Of a stretch of DNA of 41,028 nt, positions 17,227 to 23,803 are shown one piece after another. This DNA is from a virus, in the IMG/VR virus record IMGVR_UViG_3300046450_001024, positions 1 to 41,028 of that record; one strand, given 5' to 3'. The number at the start of each line of letters is the position of its first letter. Within the stretch, counting starts at the first letter, position 1. Made by a program: the position numbers and the translations under genes. The notes below the pieces were generated by a model. That model worked only from the letters and a program-made list of their open reading frames with translations. It did not search any database and was not told the origin of the DNA.

Positions 17227-18357
17227 TTATTTTAATAAGTTGTTTATGACTGCTTGTATAACATTTACTGTTATCGTGTTACCAAGTTGTTTGTATCTTT
17301 GAGTATCACTAACTCCAGATGTAAAGTTGTCTGGAAACCCTTGTAACCTTTCAGCTTCAATAGGAGTTAATCTTCTTATATGACCTGTGTTTTTATGTAT
17401 TCTATTTACAGAACTTAAAAATTCAGATGATGAGCCTGCTCTATTTCCGGTAGCTTCAGTTAAACAACACATTACTTCTACAGCTTGAGCATTTCCTGTA
17501 TCTAAGCAATATGAAGTGCCATCTTCTTTTTGTAATCTTCCTGTTCCTCCTTTACCTGTTTTACTAGTTCTTGGATATAAACTATGAGAAATTACTCTAT
17601 CATCTTTAAAACAAGGAGTATCTCCACCTACTTTTAAAGTTTTACAAATTCCATCAATTTTCATTGGTTTTCTTTCCATAAATTTACTTTTATATATACC
17701 ATCTACCATTCTTTGACTTAAAAAGAATTTTTTTTCTACAACTTTCTCTAAAATGTCCTTGAGTTTTACTTTTAAAGGCATTGGAGAAGGAAATCTAAAA
17801 TCATTATCTTCATCATCTCTTATTCCCACTATAAATATTCTTTCTCTATTTTGTGGAACTCCAAAGTTTTTGGTGTTTAATACTTGATAATGTATATTAT
17901 AACCTAAATTATCAAAAGGCATTATTGAATATTGATTATTTTCTGTTTTAGCAACACAATCTATTATTGTTCTAAAAGTTTTACCATTATCGTGGCTTAA
18001 TAATCCTTTAACATTTTCACCAATAAAATATCTAGGTTTGTGTTCTCTTAAATATCTTAAAGCATCATAAAATAAAGTACCTCTAGTGTCATCAAATCCA
18101 CCTCTTCTACCTGCCATACTAAATGCTTGACAAGGGAATCCAAAAACTAATAAATCTACAGCAGGTGCTTTTTTCATATCTAATTTAGTTACATCTTCAT
18201 ACATATAATCAGGACTAAAGTTTTTTAAATATGTTTCTCTAGCAAACTTATCTATTTCACAAGCAAATTTTACATCATGATCTACCCCTAAATTTATCAT
18301 AGCTTGTTCAGGGCTTCCTATACCACTAAAAAAAGTTCCAATTTTTATTTTATTCAT
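17227..18357 (-). CDS. DNA (cytosine-C5) methyltransferase, orphan
   Basis: A 376-residue enzyme that transfers a methyl group from S-adenosylmethionine to C5 of cytosine. Conserved motifs: I (FFSGIGSPEQA, 9-19), IV (GFPCQAFS, catalytic Cys76), VI (ENV, 114-116), VIII (QNRERIFIVGI, 169-179), IX (PIEAERLQGFPDNF) and X (QLGNTITVNVIQA). The target recognition region is about 210-320. No restriction endonuclease gene is adjacent, so it probably protects phage DNA from host restriction or alters its regulation. It sits two bases from the primase-helicase gene. Target sequence cannot be read from the protein by eye. Confidence 0.95.
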   Translation of the reverse strand: MNKIKIGTFFSGIGSPEQAMINLGVDHDVKFACEIDKFARETYLKNFSPDYMYEDVTKLDMKKAPAVDLLVFGFPCQAFSMAGRRGGFDDTRGTLFYDALRYLREHKPRYFIGENVKGLLSHDNGKTFRTIIDCVAKTENNQYSIMPFDNLGYNIHYQVLNTKNFGVPQNRERIFIVGIRDDEDNDFRFPSPMPLKVKLKDILEKVVEKKFFLSQRMVDGIYKSKFMERKPMKIDGICKTLKVGGDTPCFKDDRVISHSLYPRTSKTGKGGTGRLQKEDGTSYCLDTGNAQAVEVMCCLTEATGNRAGSSSEFLSSVNRIHKNTGHIRRLTPIEAERLQGFPDNFTSGVSDTQRYKQLGNTITVNVIQAVINNLLK

Positions 18358-18358
18358 A

Positions 18359-20065
18359 TTACAATATATTTTTTTGACTATTTTTTAAATAAGATTTATC
18401 ATCTAGCTTTTCTCCTATCTCACTATATCTTCCATTTTGTATGTTGTATTTAAACTGAGCTTCTCCTAATTCTCCTATATGCCTAAACTTAATTTTTTGA
18501 ACATAAATATTTGTTAAATCATTTCCAAAATCTCTATAAACAGTTATACCATTATCTACTTGATTGTAAAAATTTGCAGAACCAGCTACATCATATAAAC
18601 TTGGCACTTCGTACATACCATTATCTTTCTTTTGCATTTTTCTTGGATGAGCAACTAAAAATATATGTATGTCATATTTTTGTTTAAATATTGTAAGTTT
18701 AGTTAAAAATTTATTTATAAAATTAGTTTCGTTTTGACCTCCTATATTAGCATCAATTTTATTATAAGGATCAATAATTAAAGCTTTTATACCATGCCTT
18801 CTTATTAAACCTTTAGCAGTTTCTAATATAGCATCTATTGTATAAACATCTCCATCTGGTCTTATCCAATGATAATGTTCTGATATAAAGTTTTTAGCAA
18901 TATTTAATTCATTTTTAGTCATCCTATCATATCTAGTTATTTTCCTAAATGATTTTCCTATAAGTTTTTCTGCCAATACTGAAAAATGTAATTGTAAAGG
19001 ATAGTGTTCAGGACTAAAAACCCCAAACTTCCATCCATGCTGTGCAGATAATCTTAATGAAATATGTTCTAAAAAATTACTTTTTCCATGAGTAGGTATT
19101 CCTGTAATAACAGTTAATTGTGAAGAAGCAAAACTAAATAAATTATCAAATGTTTTATGACCAATAGTAGCACCTCTTTGTAATCCATTCTCATACAATG
19201 TGTCAATATCTACATCAAAATCATTTACATTTAACACTCCTTCCAATGGATAGCTTTGTGAGTTGTCTATACAATATTTTACAGCATCTTTATCATAGTT
19301 TATTAATACATCATTTATATCTTTACATCCTTCAGGATAAAAAACTCTATAACATATATCTCTACCTATTCTTCTTGATAGCTCTTCTTGTAATTTTTTT
19401 CCAGGCTCATCATTATCTACAGCTAAATAAACTTTATCTAATCCTTCAGGAAAATCTTTTAAATAATCCATTTTTAAATTTGAAGCACCATTGGGAACTG
19501 AAACACAATTCTTATAACCAGCTTCATAAAATGCTAGTTTGTCCATTTCACCTTCTACAATAATTACACTTTTCTTACCTAGCAAATCATCTAAACCATA
19601 CATAATTCTTTCTGCATCTTTAACTAATTTAAAGTTTTTAGCACCATCCCTATACTTCACATTAATTAATTGACTATTTCTAAAATACTTAAATTGTACG
19701 GTAGTTGTTTCTTTACCTACTTGTGGCATATATTCTTTACCCTCTGCAATTCTATTTTTCAACATAGTTTCTGAAGAAATACCTCTATCTAAAAACCATT
19801 TAATTAAATTTTTTGAATAAACCTGATTTACATTTTTTTCTTTTGGTATTATAAAAGGTTTTTCATCCATAAATTTATTTTGTTTTTTTAATCCTCCATT
19901 CCATCCACAATTATGACAATTCCAAATGCCATCATCTATATTTACAGATAGACAAGGATCAGCCTTTTTCTTTCTGTCATGTGAACATTTAGGACATTTT
20001 GTCTTTACTTGTCCTGTTGCCTTTTTAAGCTCTATGCCGTAATCATTAAATGTCATCTTCATCAT
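18359..20065 (-). CDS. Bifunctional DNA primase-helicase (T7 gp4-like)
   Basis: A 568-residue replication protein that primes and unwinds DNA at the fork. A zinc-binding domain has CPKC (24-27) and CHNC (50-53). The TOPRIM domain has EGEMD (170-174) and DND (216-218). The helicase domain is DnaB/RecA-like, with Walker A GIPTHGKS (321-328), Walker B ALIIDPYN (D431) and HIFLVAHPRKM (466-476). The domain order matches T7 gp4. Upstream lies a 45-residue Cys-rich gene overlapping its start. The first ATG (20065) was kept; ATGs at codons 2 and 4 are also possible. Confidence 0.94.
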   Translation of the reverse strand: MMKMTFNDYGIELKKATGQVKTKCPKCSHDRKKKADPCLSVNIDDGIWNCHNCGWNGGLKKQNKFMDEKPFIIPKEKNVNQVYSKNLIKWFLDRGISSETMLKNRIAEGKEYMPQVGKETTTVQFKYFRNSQLINVKYRDGAKNFKLVKDAERIMYGLDDLLGKKSVIIVEGEMDKLAFYEAGYKNCVSVPNGASNLKMDYLKDFPEGLDKVYLAVDNDEPGKKLQEELSRRIGRDICYRVFYPEGCKDINDVLINYDKDAVKYCIDNSQSYPLEGVLNVNDFDVDIDTLYENGLQRGATIGHKTFDNLFSFASSQLTVITGIPTHGKSNFLEHISLRLSAQHGWKFGVFSPEHYPLQLHFSVLAEKLIGKSFRKITRYDRMTKNELNIAKNFISEHYHWIRPDGDVYTIDAILETAKGLIRRHGIKALIIDPYNKIDANIGGQNETNFINKFLTKLTIFKQKYDIHIFLVAHPRKMQKKDNGMYEVPSLYDVAGSANFYNQVDNGITVYRDFGNDLTNIYVQKIKFRHIGELGEAQFKYNIQNGRYSEIGEKLDDKSYLKNSQKNIL

Positions 20066-20183
20066 ATTCTAGTTCACAATCTTCACTACAAAATACTTCA
20101 CATTTATCTATATGACAAAAACAATTTAAACACTCATCATCTTCAATTATAACTTCTTTGGGATATAGTTCTATAATATTCAT
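20046..20183 (-). CDS. Tiny acidic Cys-rich protein
   Basis: A 45-residue ORF starting MNIIELYPKEVIIEDDECLN, with Cys at 18, 21, 23, 28, 32 and 36 and a very acidic tail (ELEYDEDDI). The pattern suggests a zinc finger with an acidic end. It overlaps the primase-helicase start by 20 bases and begins two bases after the upstream gene stop, so it fits the operon with no gaps. Role unknown; a partner of the primase-helicase is one guess from position. Confidence 0.65.
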   Translation of the reverse strand: MNIIELYPKEVIIEDDECLNCFCHIDKCEVFCSEDCELEYDEDDI

Positions 20184-20184
20184 A

Positions 20185-20817
20185 TTAAAATACCATATTA
20201 TTAAATTTACCACCTGTAAAACCCTCTTTTAAATCATTATTAATCTCATCATCCCAACACTCTTGATTTAACCAAGTGCTTGGATGTTTTTTAAACTTAA
20301 CATCTTTAACAGATGCAGTATATTCTTTTGCAGCAACAACACATTTTTTACAAATGTTTAAATTTAATTTAATAAACTTATCATAACATAACTTTCTGCT
20401 TTTCTTGACATTATAAGCTTCCCAAAACTCATTAAATAACAATATCTTTTCATTCTTAGTATTATCCTTAACATTTTTGCGGAGGGGGGTGTCGCATTTT
20501 TGTGGAGGGGGTGAAGATATAGATTTTGGTATTTTTTGAGTTAAAGAAATAACTCTCTGATCTACATTTTTAACATCATCTTTTATTAAATATATTTTAA
20601 TAAATTTATGTAATGATAAATTCGCTAAATTTCTACTAATGCTCTTAGGGTTTCTATCAAATAATTTACCGAAGTAAGCATTAGATGCCCAGCAATAGCC
20701 TTTATAGTTCGTTAGGCAGGTTATTTCTGCATAAAGCAATCTTTCCATAGGACATAACTTTTTACTGTATCTAACATCTGATGGAATAATTGCGTAATAG
20801 TTTGGTTTTTCGTTCAT
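20185..20817 (-). CDS. Replication initiator with N-terminal HTH
   Basis: A 210-residue protein. Residues about 10-95 (from PSDVRYSKKLCPMERLLYAEI through SNAYFGKLFDRNPKSISRNLANL) form a winged helix-turn-helix of the HTH_36 type used by phage replication initiators. The C-terminal part (FNEFWEAYNVKKSRKLCYDKF, then HPSTWLNQECWDDEI) is the tail common to replisome organisers that contact the helicase. It would bind the phage origin and load the adjacent primase-helicase. It is preceded by a structured RNA ending in U7 and an ACTAACAAAACAAAAC leader, so it may be regulated by attenuation. Confidence 0.8.
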   Translation of the reverse strand: MNEKPNYYAIIPSDVRYSKKLCPMERLLYAEITCLTNYKGYCWASNAYFGKLFDRNPKSISRNLANLSLHKFIKIYLIKDDVKNVDQRVISLTQKIPKSISSPPPQKCDTPLRKNVKDNTKNEKILLFNEFWEAYNVKKSRKLCYDKFIKLNLNICKKCVVAAKEYTASVKDVKFKKHPSTWLNQECWDDEINNDLKEGFTGGKFNNMVF

Positions 20818-20835
20818 AGTTTTGTTTTGTTAGTT

Positions 20836-20920
20836 AAAAAAAGAGGGGAGCTAAACATTTAATATTAAAGGACATTCTTTAAACATCCATTAAATTATTG
20901 GCATAATTGCCACTCCCCTC
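20836..20920 (-). ncRNA. Cloverleaf-like structured RNA / attenuator
   Basis: In the minus-strand transcript GAGGGGAG (20920-20913) pairs with CTCCCCTC (20850-20843) to close an 8-bp stem. Enclosed are a hairpin TGGCA-ATTA-TGCCA (20912-20899), a hairpin GGATGTT-TAAAG-AATGTCC (20888-20870, two G-U pairs) and the weak palindrome TTTAATATTAAA (20869-20858). The closing stem is followed by U7 (20842-20836). It lies after the SSB-like gene stop and just before the leader of the replication initiator. It could be an intrinsic terminator with a multibranched stem, or a regulatory RNA that switches initiator expression. Confidence 0.6.
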
Positions 20921-20927
20921 AATTTAT

Positions 20928-21212
20928 TTAAAATGGTAAATCATCTTCTTCTTGAACGACAGCTTTCTTCTTAGAAGGTTGTCCTGCACCTTTAGTTGGT
21001 TTCCAGGTGTCCACATAAGAATAATGAGTTATACCTGTATCAGAAGGTTCTTTTCTTCTAGTAACAATAAGATTTACCCATCCATTGTCATCTAATTCTT
21101 TTAATTGAGTTACAAAATCTTCAGTTTTAATACTTAACTTTAGTTGATTACCTCCATTATCAAATGTTTTTTCTTTGATAATCATTCCATTTACATACTG
21201 TTTATCTGCCAT
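20928..21212 (-). CDS. SSB-like protein with DDLPF C-terminal tip
   Basis: A 94-residue protein that probably binds single-stranded DNA at the fork. The body (to about 70) has the alternating pattern of a small OB-type beta fold (NQLKLSIKTEDFV, then WVNLIVTRRKEP). After a Lys/Gly/Pro linker it ends EEDDLPF, almost the same as the DDDIPF tip with which bacterial SSB recruits replication and repair partners. It is shorter than typical SSB and would need an assay to prove binding. Neighbours are the replication initiator and a DnaA-domain-like gene, which supports the call. Confidence 0.75.
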   Translation of the reverse strand: MADKQYVNGMIIKEKTFDNGGNQLKLSIKTEDFVTQLKELDDNGWVNLIVTRRKEPSDTGITHYSYVDTWKPTKGAGQPSKKKAVVQEEDDLPF

Positions 21213-21265
21213 ATTTTTGTTGTTTAATTGTTGAAACTATTTAGGTCGTTTCATTAACCTGATTG

Positions 21266-21655
21266 TTACAATAAATCTACTTTTATAGATTCTATTGATG
21301 TTTGAAGTTCTCTTATCTGTCTAGCCATAGCTTGTACTTTAGCTTTCCTATATCCTGTGTTATATTCATCAAGAACACTTTGATAAAACTCTCTATATTC
21401 CTCATAGTATTTCATATTCCATTCATGATCAGTAACATATTTTAATATAGTTGCGTGATGCCTTCCAACTATTTCAGCTGTTCTTTGAGAAGTACATCCA
21501 TTATCTCTTAAAAAATAACCTAATACACTACGAGCTAAAGCTTTTGGTCTTTTCCTATCTTTACCACTTATTATCTTTCTATCTATTCCAGAAACTAATT
21601 CTACTATCTCAACTATTGCAGACTCTGTACTATTCAACTTTAAATTCTTCATCAC
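21266..21655 (-). CDS. DnaA domain IV-like DNA-binding protein
   Basis: A 129-residue protein. Residues about 34-85 (RKRPKALARSVLGYFLRDNG, then SQRTAEIVGRHHATILKYV) match the DNA-binding domain IV of DnaA, including the G-R-x-H-x-T signature as GRHHAT. The AAA+ ATPase part of DnaA is absent. A C-terminal helix (YRKAKVQAMARQIRELQ) may dimerise. It could bind DnaA-box-like sites to control phage or host replication, or act as a transcription factor. Located in the replication operon upstream of the SSB-like gene. It overlaps the upstream gene end by 26 bases. Confidence 0.8.
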   Translation of the reverse strand: MMKNLKLNSTESAIVEIVELVSGIDRKIISGKDRKRPKALARSVLGYFLRDNGCTSQRTAEIVGRHHATILKYVTDHEWNMKYYEEYREFYQSVLDEYNTGYRKAKVQAMARQIRELQTSIESIKVDLL

Positions 21656-22160
21656 TTAATTTTTTTGCTTTTATTAATAATAATTTTAATTCTTTTTCAT
21701 CTAGTTTTTCTTCAAGATATTTTAAAGCTTTTAGAAATCTTTTTTTATTATCTATTATTTCCATAAATAATTCTTCTTCATTATCTAAAACTTCAGATAT
21801 ACTTATGTCTACTTTTCTAAAACAAAGCTCTAAATATTTAGTCCTTATTGTTGATCTATGAATACTCTCTCCTAAGAAACCTAAAGCATCCCAACATACT
21901 CTTTCAGGATGATGATAAAAAACAGGGCTGTTGCACCAATACTCATTTGGTATTACCTTTAAGAAATCATAAAAGAAATCTATTGGTATTGTTGTTCCTA
22001 TTGGTATTGTTGTGGCAACACTTTTACTTGTTAGTGAAAAAAGCCTTCTAATATTCTTTAGGCTTGAATACTCCTGCTCTACACATTTCTTTAAATTGCT
22101 CTTGAGAGTCTGAAGGGCAGTTGTTCTCCCGTAAGTCTTTGATAATCTTTTCTGCTTCAT
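21630..22160 (-). CDS. Hypothetical protein; start uncertain
   Basis: Up to 176 residues with no recognised family. The first ATG (22160) overlaps the upstream gene by 113 bases, and that upstream frame looks genuine, so the real start is probably further in, perhaps a rare codon near 22045. No internal ATG precedes residue ~135. An 18-bp tandem repeat around 21980-22015 encodes TTIPIG-TTIPID. The middle (NEYWCNSPVFYHHPERVCWDALGFLGESIH) is aromatic and Cys/His-containing. The C-terminus is a Lys/Glu helix. Confidence 0.6.
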   Translation of the reverse strand: MKQKRLSKTYGRTTALQTLKSNLKKCVEQEYSSLKNIRRLFSLTSKSVATTIPIGTTIPIDFFYDFLKVIPNEYWCNSPVFYHHPERVCWDALGFLGESIHRSTIRTKYLELCFRKVDISISEVLDNEEELFMEIIDNKKRFLKALKYLEEKLDEKELKLLLIKAKKLSDEEFKVE

Positions 22161-22296
22161 TATGTGTTAAATTGTTAAAATCAATGTTAAAGTATAAATA
22201 GTTACTTGCAGATGTTATCAAAAGCTGTTCAATAAATCCTATTTGCCACATAGAACATTCTTCATCATCTAAGACATCATCTATCCAATCTTTCAC
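22048..22296 (-). CDS. Hypothetical small protein
   Basis: An 82-residue acidic protein (MKDWIDDVLDDEECSMWQIG) with a C-terminal CPSDSQEQFKEMCRAGVF segment similar to tails I associate with early proteins of Bacteroidota phages. It starts one base before the upstream gene stop region and its end overlaps the following frame. Function unknown. Confidence 0.65.
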   Translation of the reverse strand: MKDWIDDVLDDEECSMWQIGFIEQLLITSASNYLYFNIDFNNLTHNEAEKIIKDLRENNCPSDSQEQFKEMCRAGVFKPKEY

Positions 22297-22695
22297 TTAT
22301 TTAGATTTAAAGTCATCACTTTCATCCTCACCAAAGAATCCATTTTCATAAAAACCAGCTAACTTTAAAACAATTCTACTCATTGCCCTTTTTTCTGCCA
22401 TAGCGACTGGATATGCGTTCTTGTTGTTCTTAGGAGTTGCTTCACCAAAAGTTTGAATTATCTTATCTCCCATCTTCCCAATAGCTTTTATTAAGCAATG
22501 TGAATGATCTTCAGACAAATTTACTAATTCATATTGAATTTCAATATTTTGAGCAGACATAATCTTATCTACACCTGCCCTAGTTATAATTGTGTAATGT
22601 GCGTGTTTAAAAACATCTTCTTTTACTAAATTGTTAGCTAGAAATAATCTTCTTAACACATCTTTTTTTGTTTCTGGAGTTTTATTATCTGACAT
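22297..22695 (-). CDS. Putative recombination-associated protein
   Basis: A 132-residue protein. The C-terminal half (GEATPKNNKNAYPVAMAEKR, then AMSRIVLKLAGFYENG and an acidic GEDESDDF tail) has the A-M-A-E-K-R-A-x-x-R-x-x-L-K-L pattern seen in phage proteins annotated near single-strand annealing or recombination functions. The N-terminal half has no clear motif. The operon also encodes an SSB-like protein and RusA, so a role in recombination-dependent replication is plausible but unproven. Confidence 0.5.
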   Translation of the reverse strand: MSDNKTPETKKDVLRRLFLANNLVKEDVFKHAHYTIITRAGVDKIMSAQNIEIQYELVNLSEDHSHCLIKAIGKMGDKIIQTFGEATPKNNKNAYPVAMAEKRAMSRIVLKLAGFYENGFFGEDESDDFKSK

Positions 22696-22870
22696 TTTTT
22701 TCTTTTTTTAATTTATTACTAGTTTTATTTTCTGATGATGCTTTATATAGTTTCTTAAATATATTTTCAGTTCCCATATATTGTGCTAACTGATACATTT
22801 CTGAATAATATTTTTCAAAATCATCTTTCTCTTGTTCTTGTTCCATAAAAATTTCTTTCATTTTTCCCAT
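22685..22870 (-). CDS. Hypothetical small charged protein
   Basis: A 61-residue Glu/Lys-rich, probably helical protein (MGKMKEIFMEQEQEKDDFEK). It overlaps the next start by 11 bases. A start at codon 4 is also possible. No recognised family. Confidence 0.55.
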   Translation of the reverse strand: MGKMKEIFMEQEQEKDDFEKYYSEMYQLAQYMGTENIFKKLYKASSENKTSNKLKKEKNVR

Positions 22871-22886
22871 AAATTATTTTATTAAA

Positions 22887-23036
22887 TTAGTTAATTTGAT
22901 TAAAGTGTATTAGAGATTTCTTGCGTTCTTCATTATTTTTTTTGGCATTATCTTTTGCCATTGCTATAGTACCGCTGAAAAATCCAAATCCATAAGCTAT
23001 TATTATACTGCATACAGTTAAAATTGTTGTTGCCAT
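22887..23036 (-). CDS. Small single-pass membrane protein
   Basis: A 49-residue ORF starting MATTILTVCSIIIAYGFGFF. A hydrophobic segment at 4-26 is followed by a charged Lys/Asn/Glu tail (AKDNAKKNNEERKK). Such a peptide would insert in the inner membrane with its C-terminus in the cytoplasm. It fits an otherwise empty gap in the operon with an A/T-rich leader. Function unknown; early membrane peptides of phages are often host-directed, which is inference. Confidence 0.6.
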   Translation of the reverse strand: MATTILTVCSIIIAYGFGFFSGTIAMAKDNAKKNNEERKKSLIHFNQIN

Positions 23037-23058
23037 ATTATTATTTTTAAATTATTAA

Positions 23059-23340
23059 TTAAACTCTTTCATCACTATCTGCTCTATAACAATTCTTAGA
23101 GCAATATCTAGTATCTTCATCTAATTCATCTCCACAAAAAGTACATTTATATACTTTTTCTACTAAATCTCTATCATCTAACCATTCTTCACAATCATCA
23201 CATATATATCCTTCTGGTTCTGTATGATCATGACAAGAATAGCATAATCCACTTTCTGATATTTTTGCTTCACAACACGCACTTACAGTGTCTGGCTCGT
23301 ACCCCGCATTACAGCAAGGAGTTGCTAGTTTATCACTCAT
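23059..23340 (-). CDS. Multi-zinc-finger small protein
   Basis: A 93-residue protein with about 14 Cys plus His residues: CC at 9-10 and 22-23, CYSC(HDH) at 33-36, CDDC at 47-50, CTFC at about 66-69 and CSKNC at about 79-83. The C-terminal CTFCGDELDEDTRYCSKNC resembles a treble-clef or zinc-ribbon. Very acidic overall. Similar multi-zinc proteins occur in early operons of Bacteroidota phages. It probably binds several zinc ions; DNA, RNA or protein binding cannot be told. Confidence 0.7.
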   Translation of the reverse strand: MSDKLATPCCNAGYEPDTVSACCEAKISESGLCYSCHDHTEPEGYICDDCEEWLDDRDLVEKVYKCTFCGDELDEDTRYCSKNCYRADSDERV

Positions 23341-23341
23341 A

Positions 23342-23680
23342 TTAAAAGTTTACGATTATTTGTTTATTCTTTATATCTACATATAAATCCATAGGCTGAA
23401 TACAATCACCCCATTGTATGTTTGATGAATCAGATTTTAAAGACCATCCTTCATCTTCTGAATCTATTTCTTGTCTGTCTTTTTCAAAAACAGCTTCATC
23501 ATCTTCAAAAACTACACCTATAACTCTTGTAGCATACACACCAACTTCTTTAATATACTCTCCCCTAAACTCTGCATAATACTGCCATTCTACATTAAAA
23601 GCTCCTTCCATAGAGCAATCATCTACTAAACCTCTGTGTACTGTAACATCATATTGGGCAATTTTTGTTGTGAAATCCAT
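23342..23680 (-). CDS. Hypothetical protein, first gene of replication operon
   Basis: A 112-residue acidic beta-rich protein (MDFTTKIAQYDVTVHRGLVD, then a C-terminal VDIKNKQIIVNF strand). No family recognised. It has the best initiation context of the operon: a leader ATCAAAACAAAACAAA directly before the ATG and a promoter with TTTG and TACATTGTA boxes upstream. As the promoter-proximal gene it would be made first and most, so a host takeover role is possible but only by position. Confidence 0.65.
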   Translation of the reverse strand: MDFTTKIAQYDVTVHRGLVDDCSMEGAFNVEWQYYAEFRGEYIKEVGVYATRVIGVVFEDDEAVFEKDRQEIDSEDEGWSLKSDSSNIQWGDCIQPMDLYVDIKNKQIIVNF

Positions 23681-23701
23681 TTTGTTTTGTTTTGATTAGA
23701 A

Positions 23702-23735
23702 TACAATGTAATGGTTAATATTTTACAATACCAAA
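23702..23735 (-). promoter_or_regulatory. Early/replication operon promoter
   Basis: On the minus strand TTTG (23735-23732), a 21-base spacer and TACATTGTA (23710-23702). This matches the Bacteroidota -33 TTTG and TAnnTTTG-like -7 arrangement. Transcription would begin near 23697, leaving a short A-rich leader before the ATG at 23680. The -33 box differs from the TTCCA of the three late-type promoters. Confidence 0.55.
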
Positions 23736-23765
23736 TTATATTGCATAAATCTTTATTCCACTAAG

Positions 23766-23801
23766 TTCCACAATACATAAAATACATTGCGTTATATTGT
23801 A
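23766..23801 (+). promoter_or_regulatory. Late-type promoter for head genes, leaderless
   Basis: TTCCA at 23766-23770, 22 bases, TATATTGTA at 23793-23801. Box sequences and spacing equal those at 3306-3341. The ATG at 23804 lies five bases after the G of TTG. It lies back to back with the replication operon promoter, so this ~120-bp region is the main divergent control point. Confidence 0.65.
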
Positions 23802-23803
23802 GT

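Noticed and set aside
19198-19563. Plus-strand ORF of 121 codons inside the primase-helicase gene
   Set aside because: It is the antisense shadow of a well-supported gene, with a Leu/His-rich unnatural composition.
21451-21861. Plus-strand ORF of 136 codons opposite the DnaA-like gene
   Set aside because: Antisense shadow, Leu/Ser/Phe-rich, and antisense to two real minus-strand genes.
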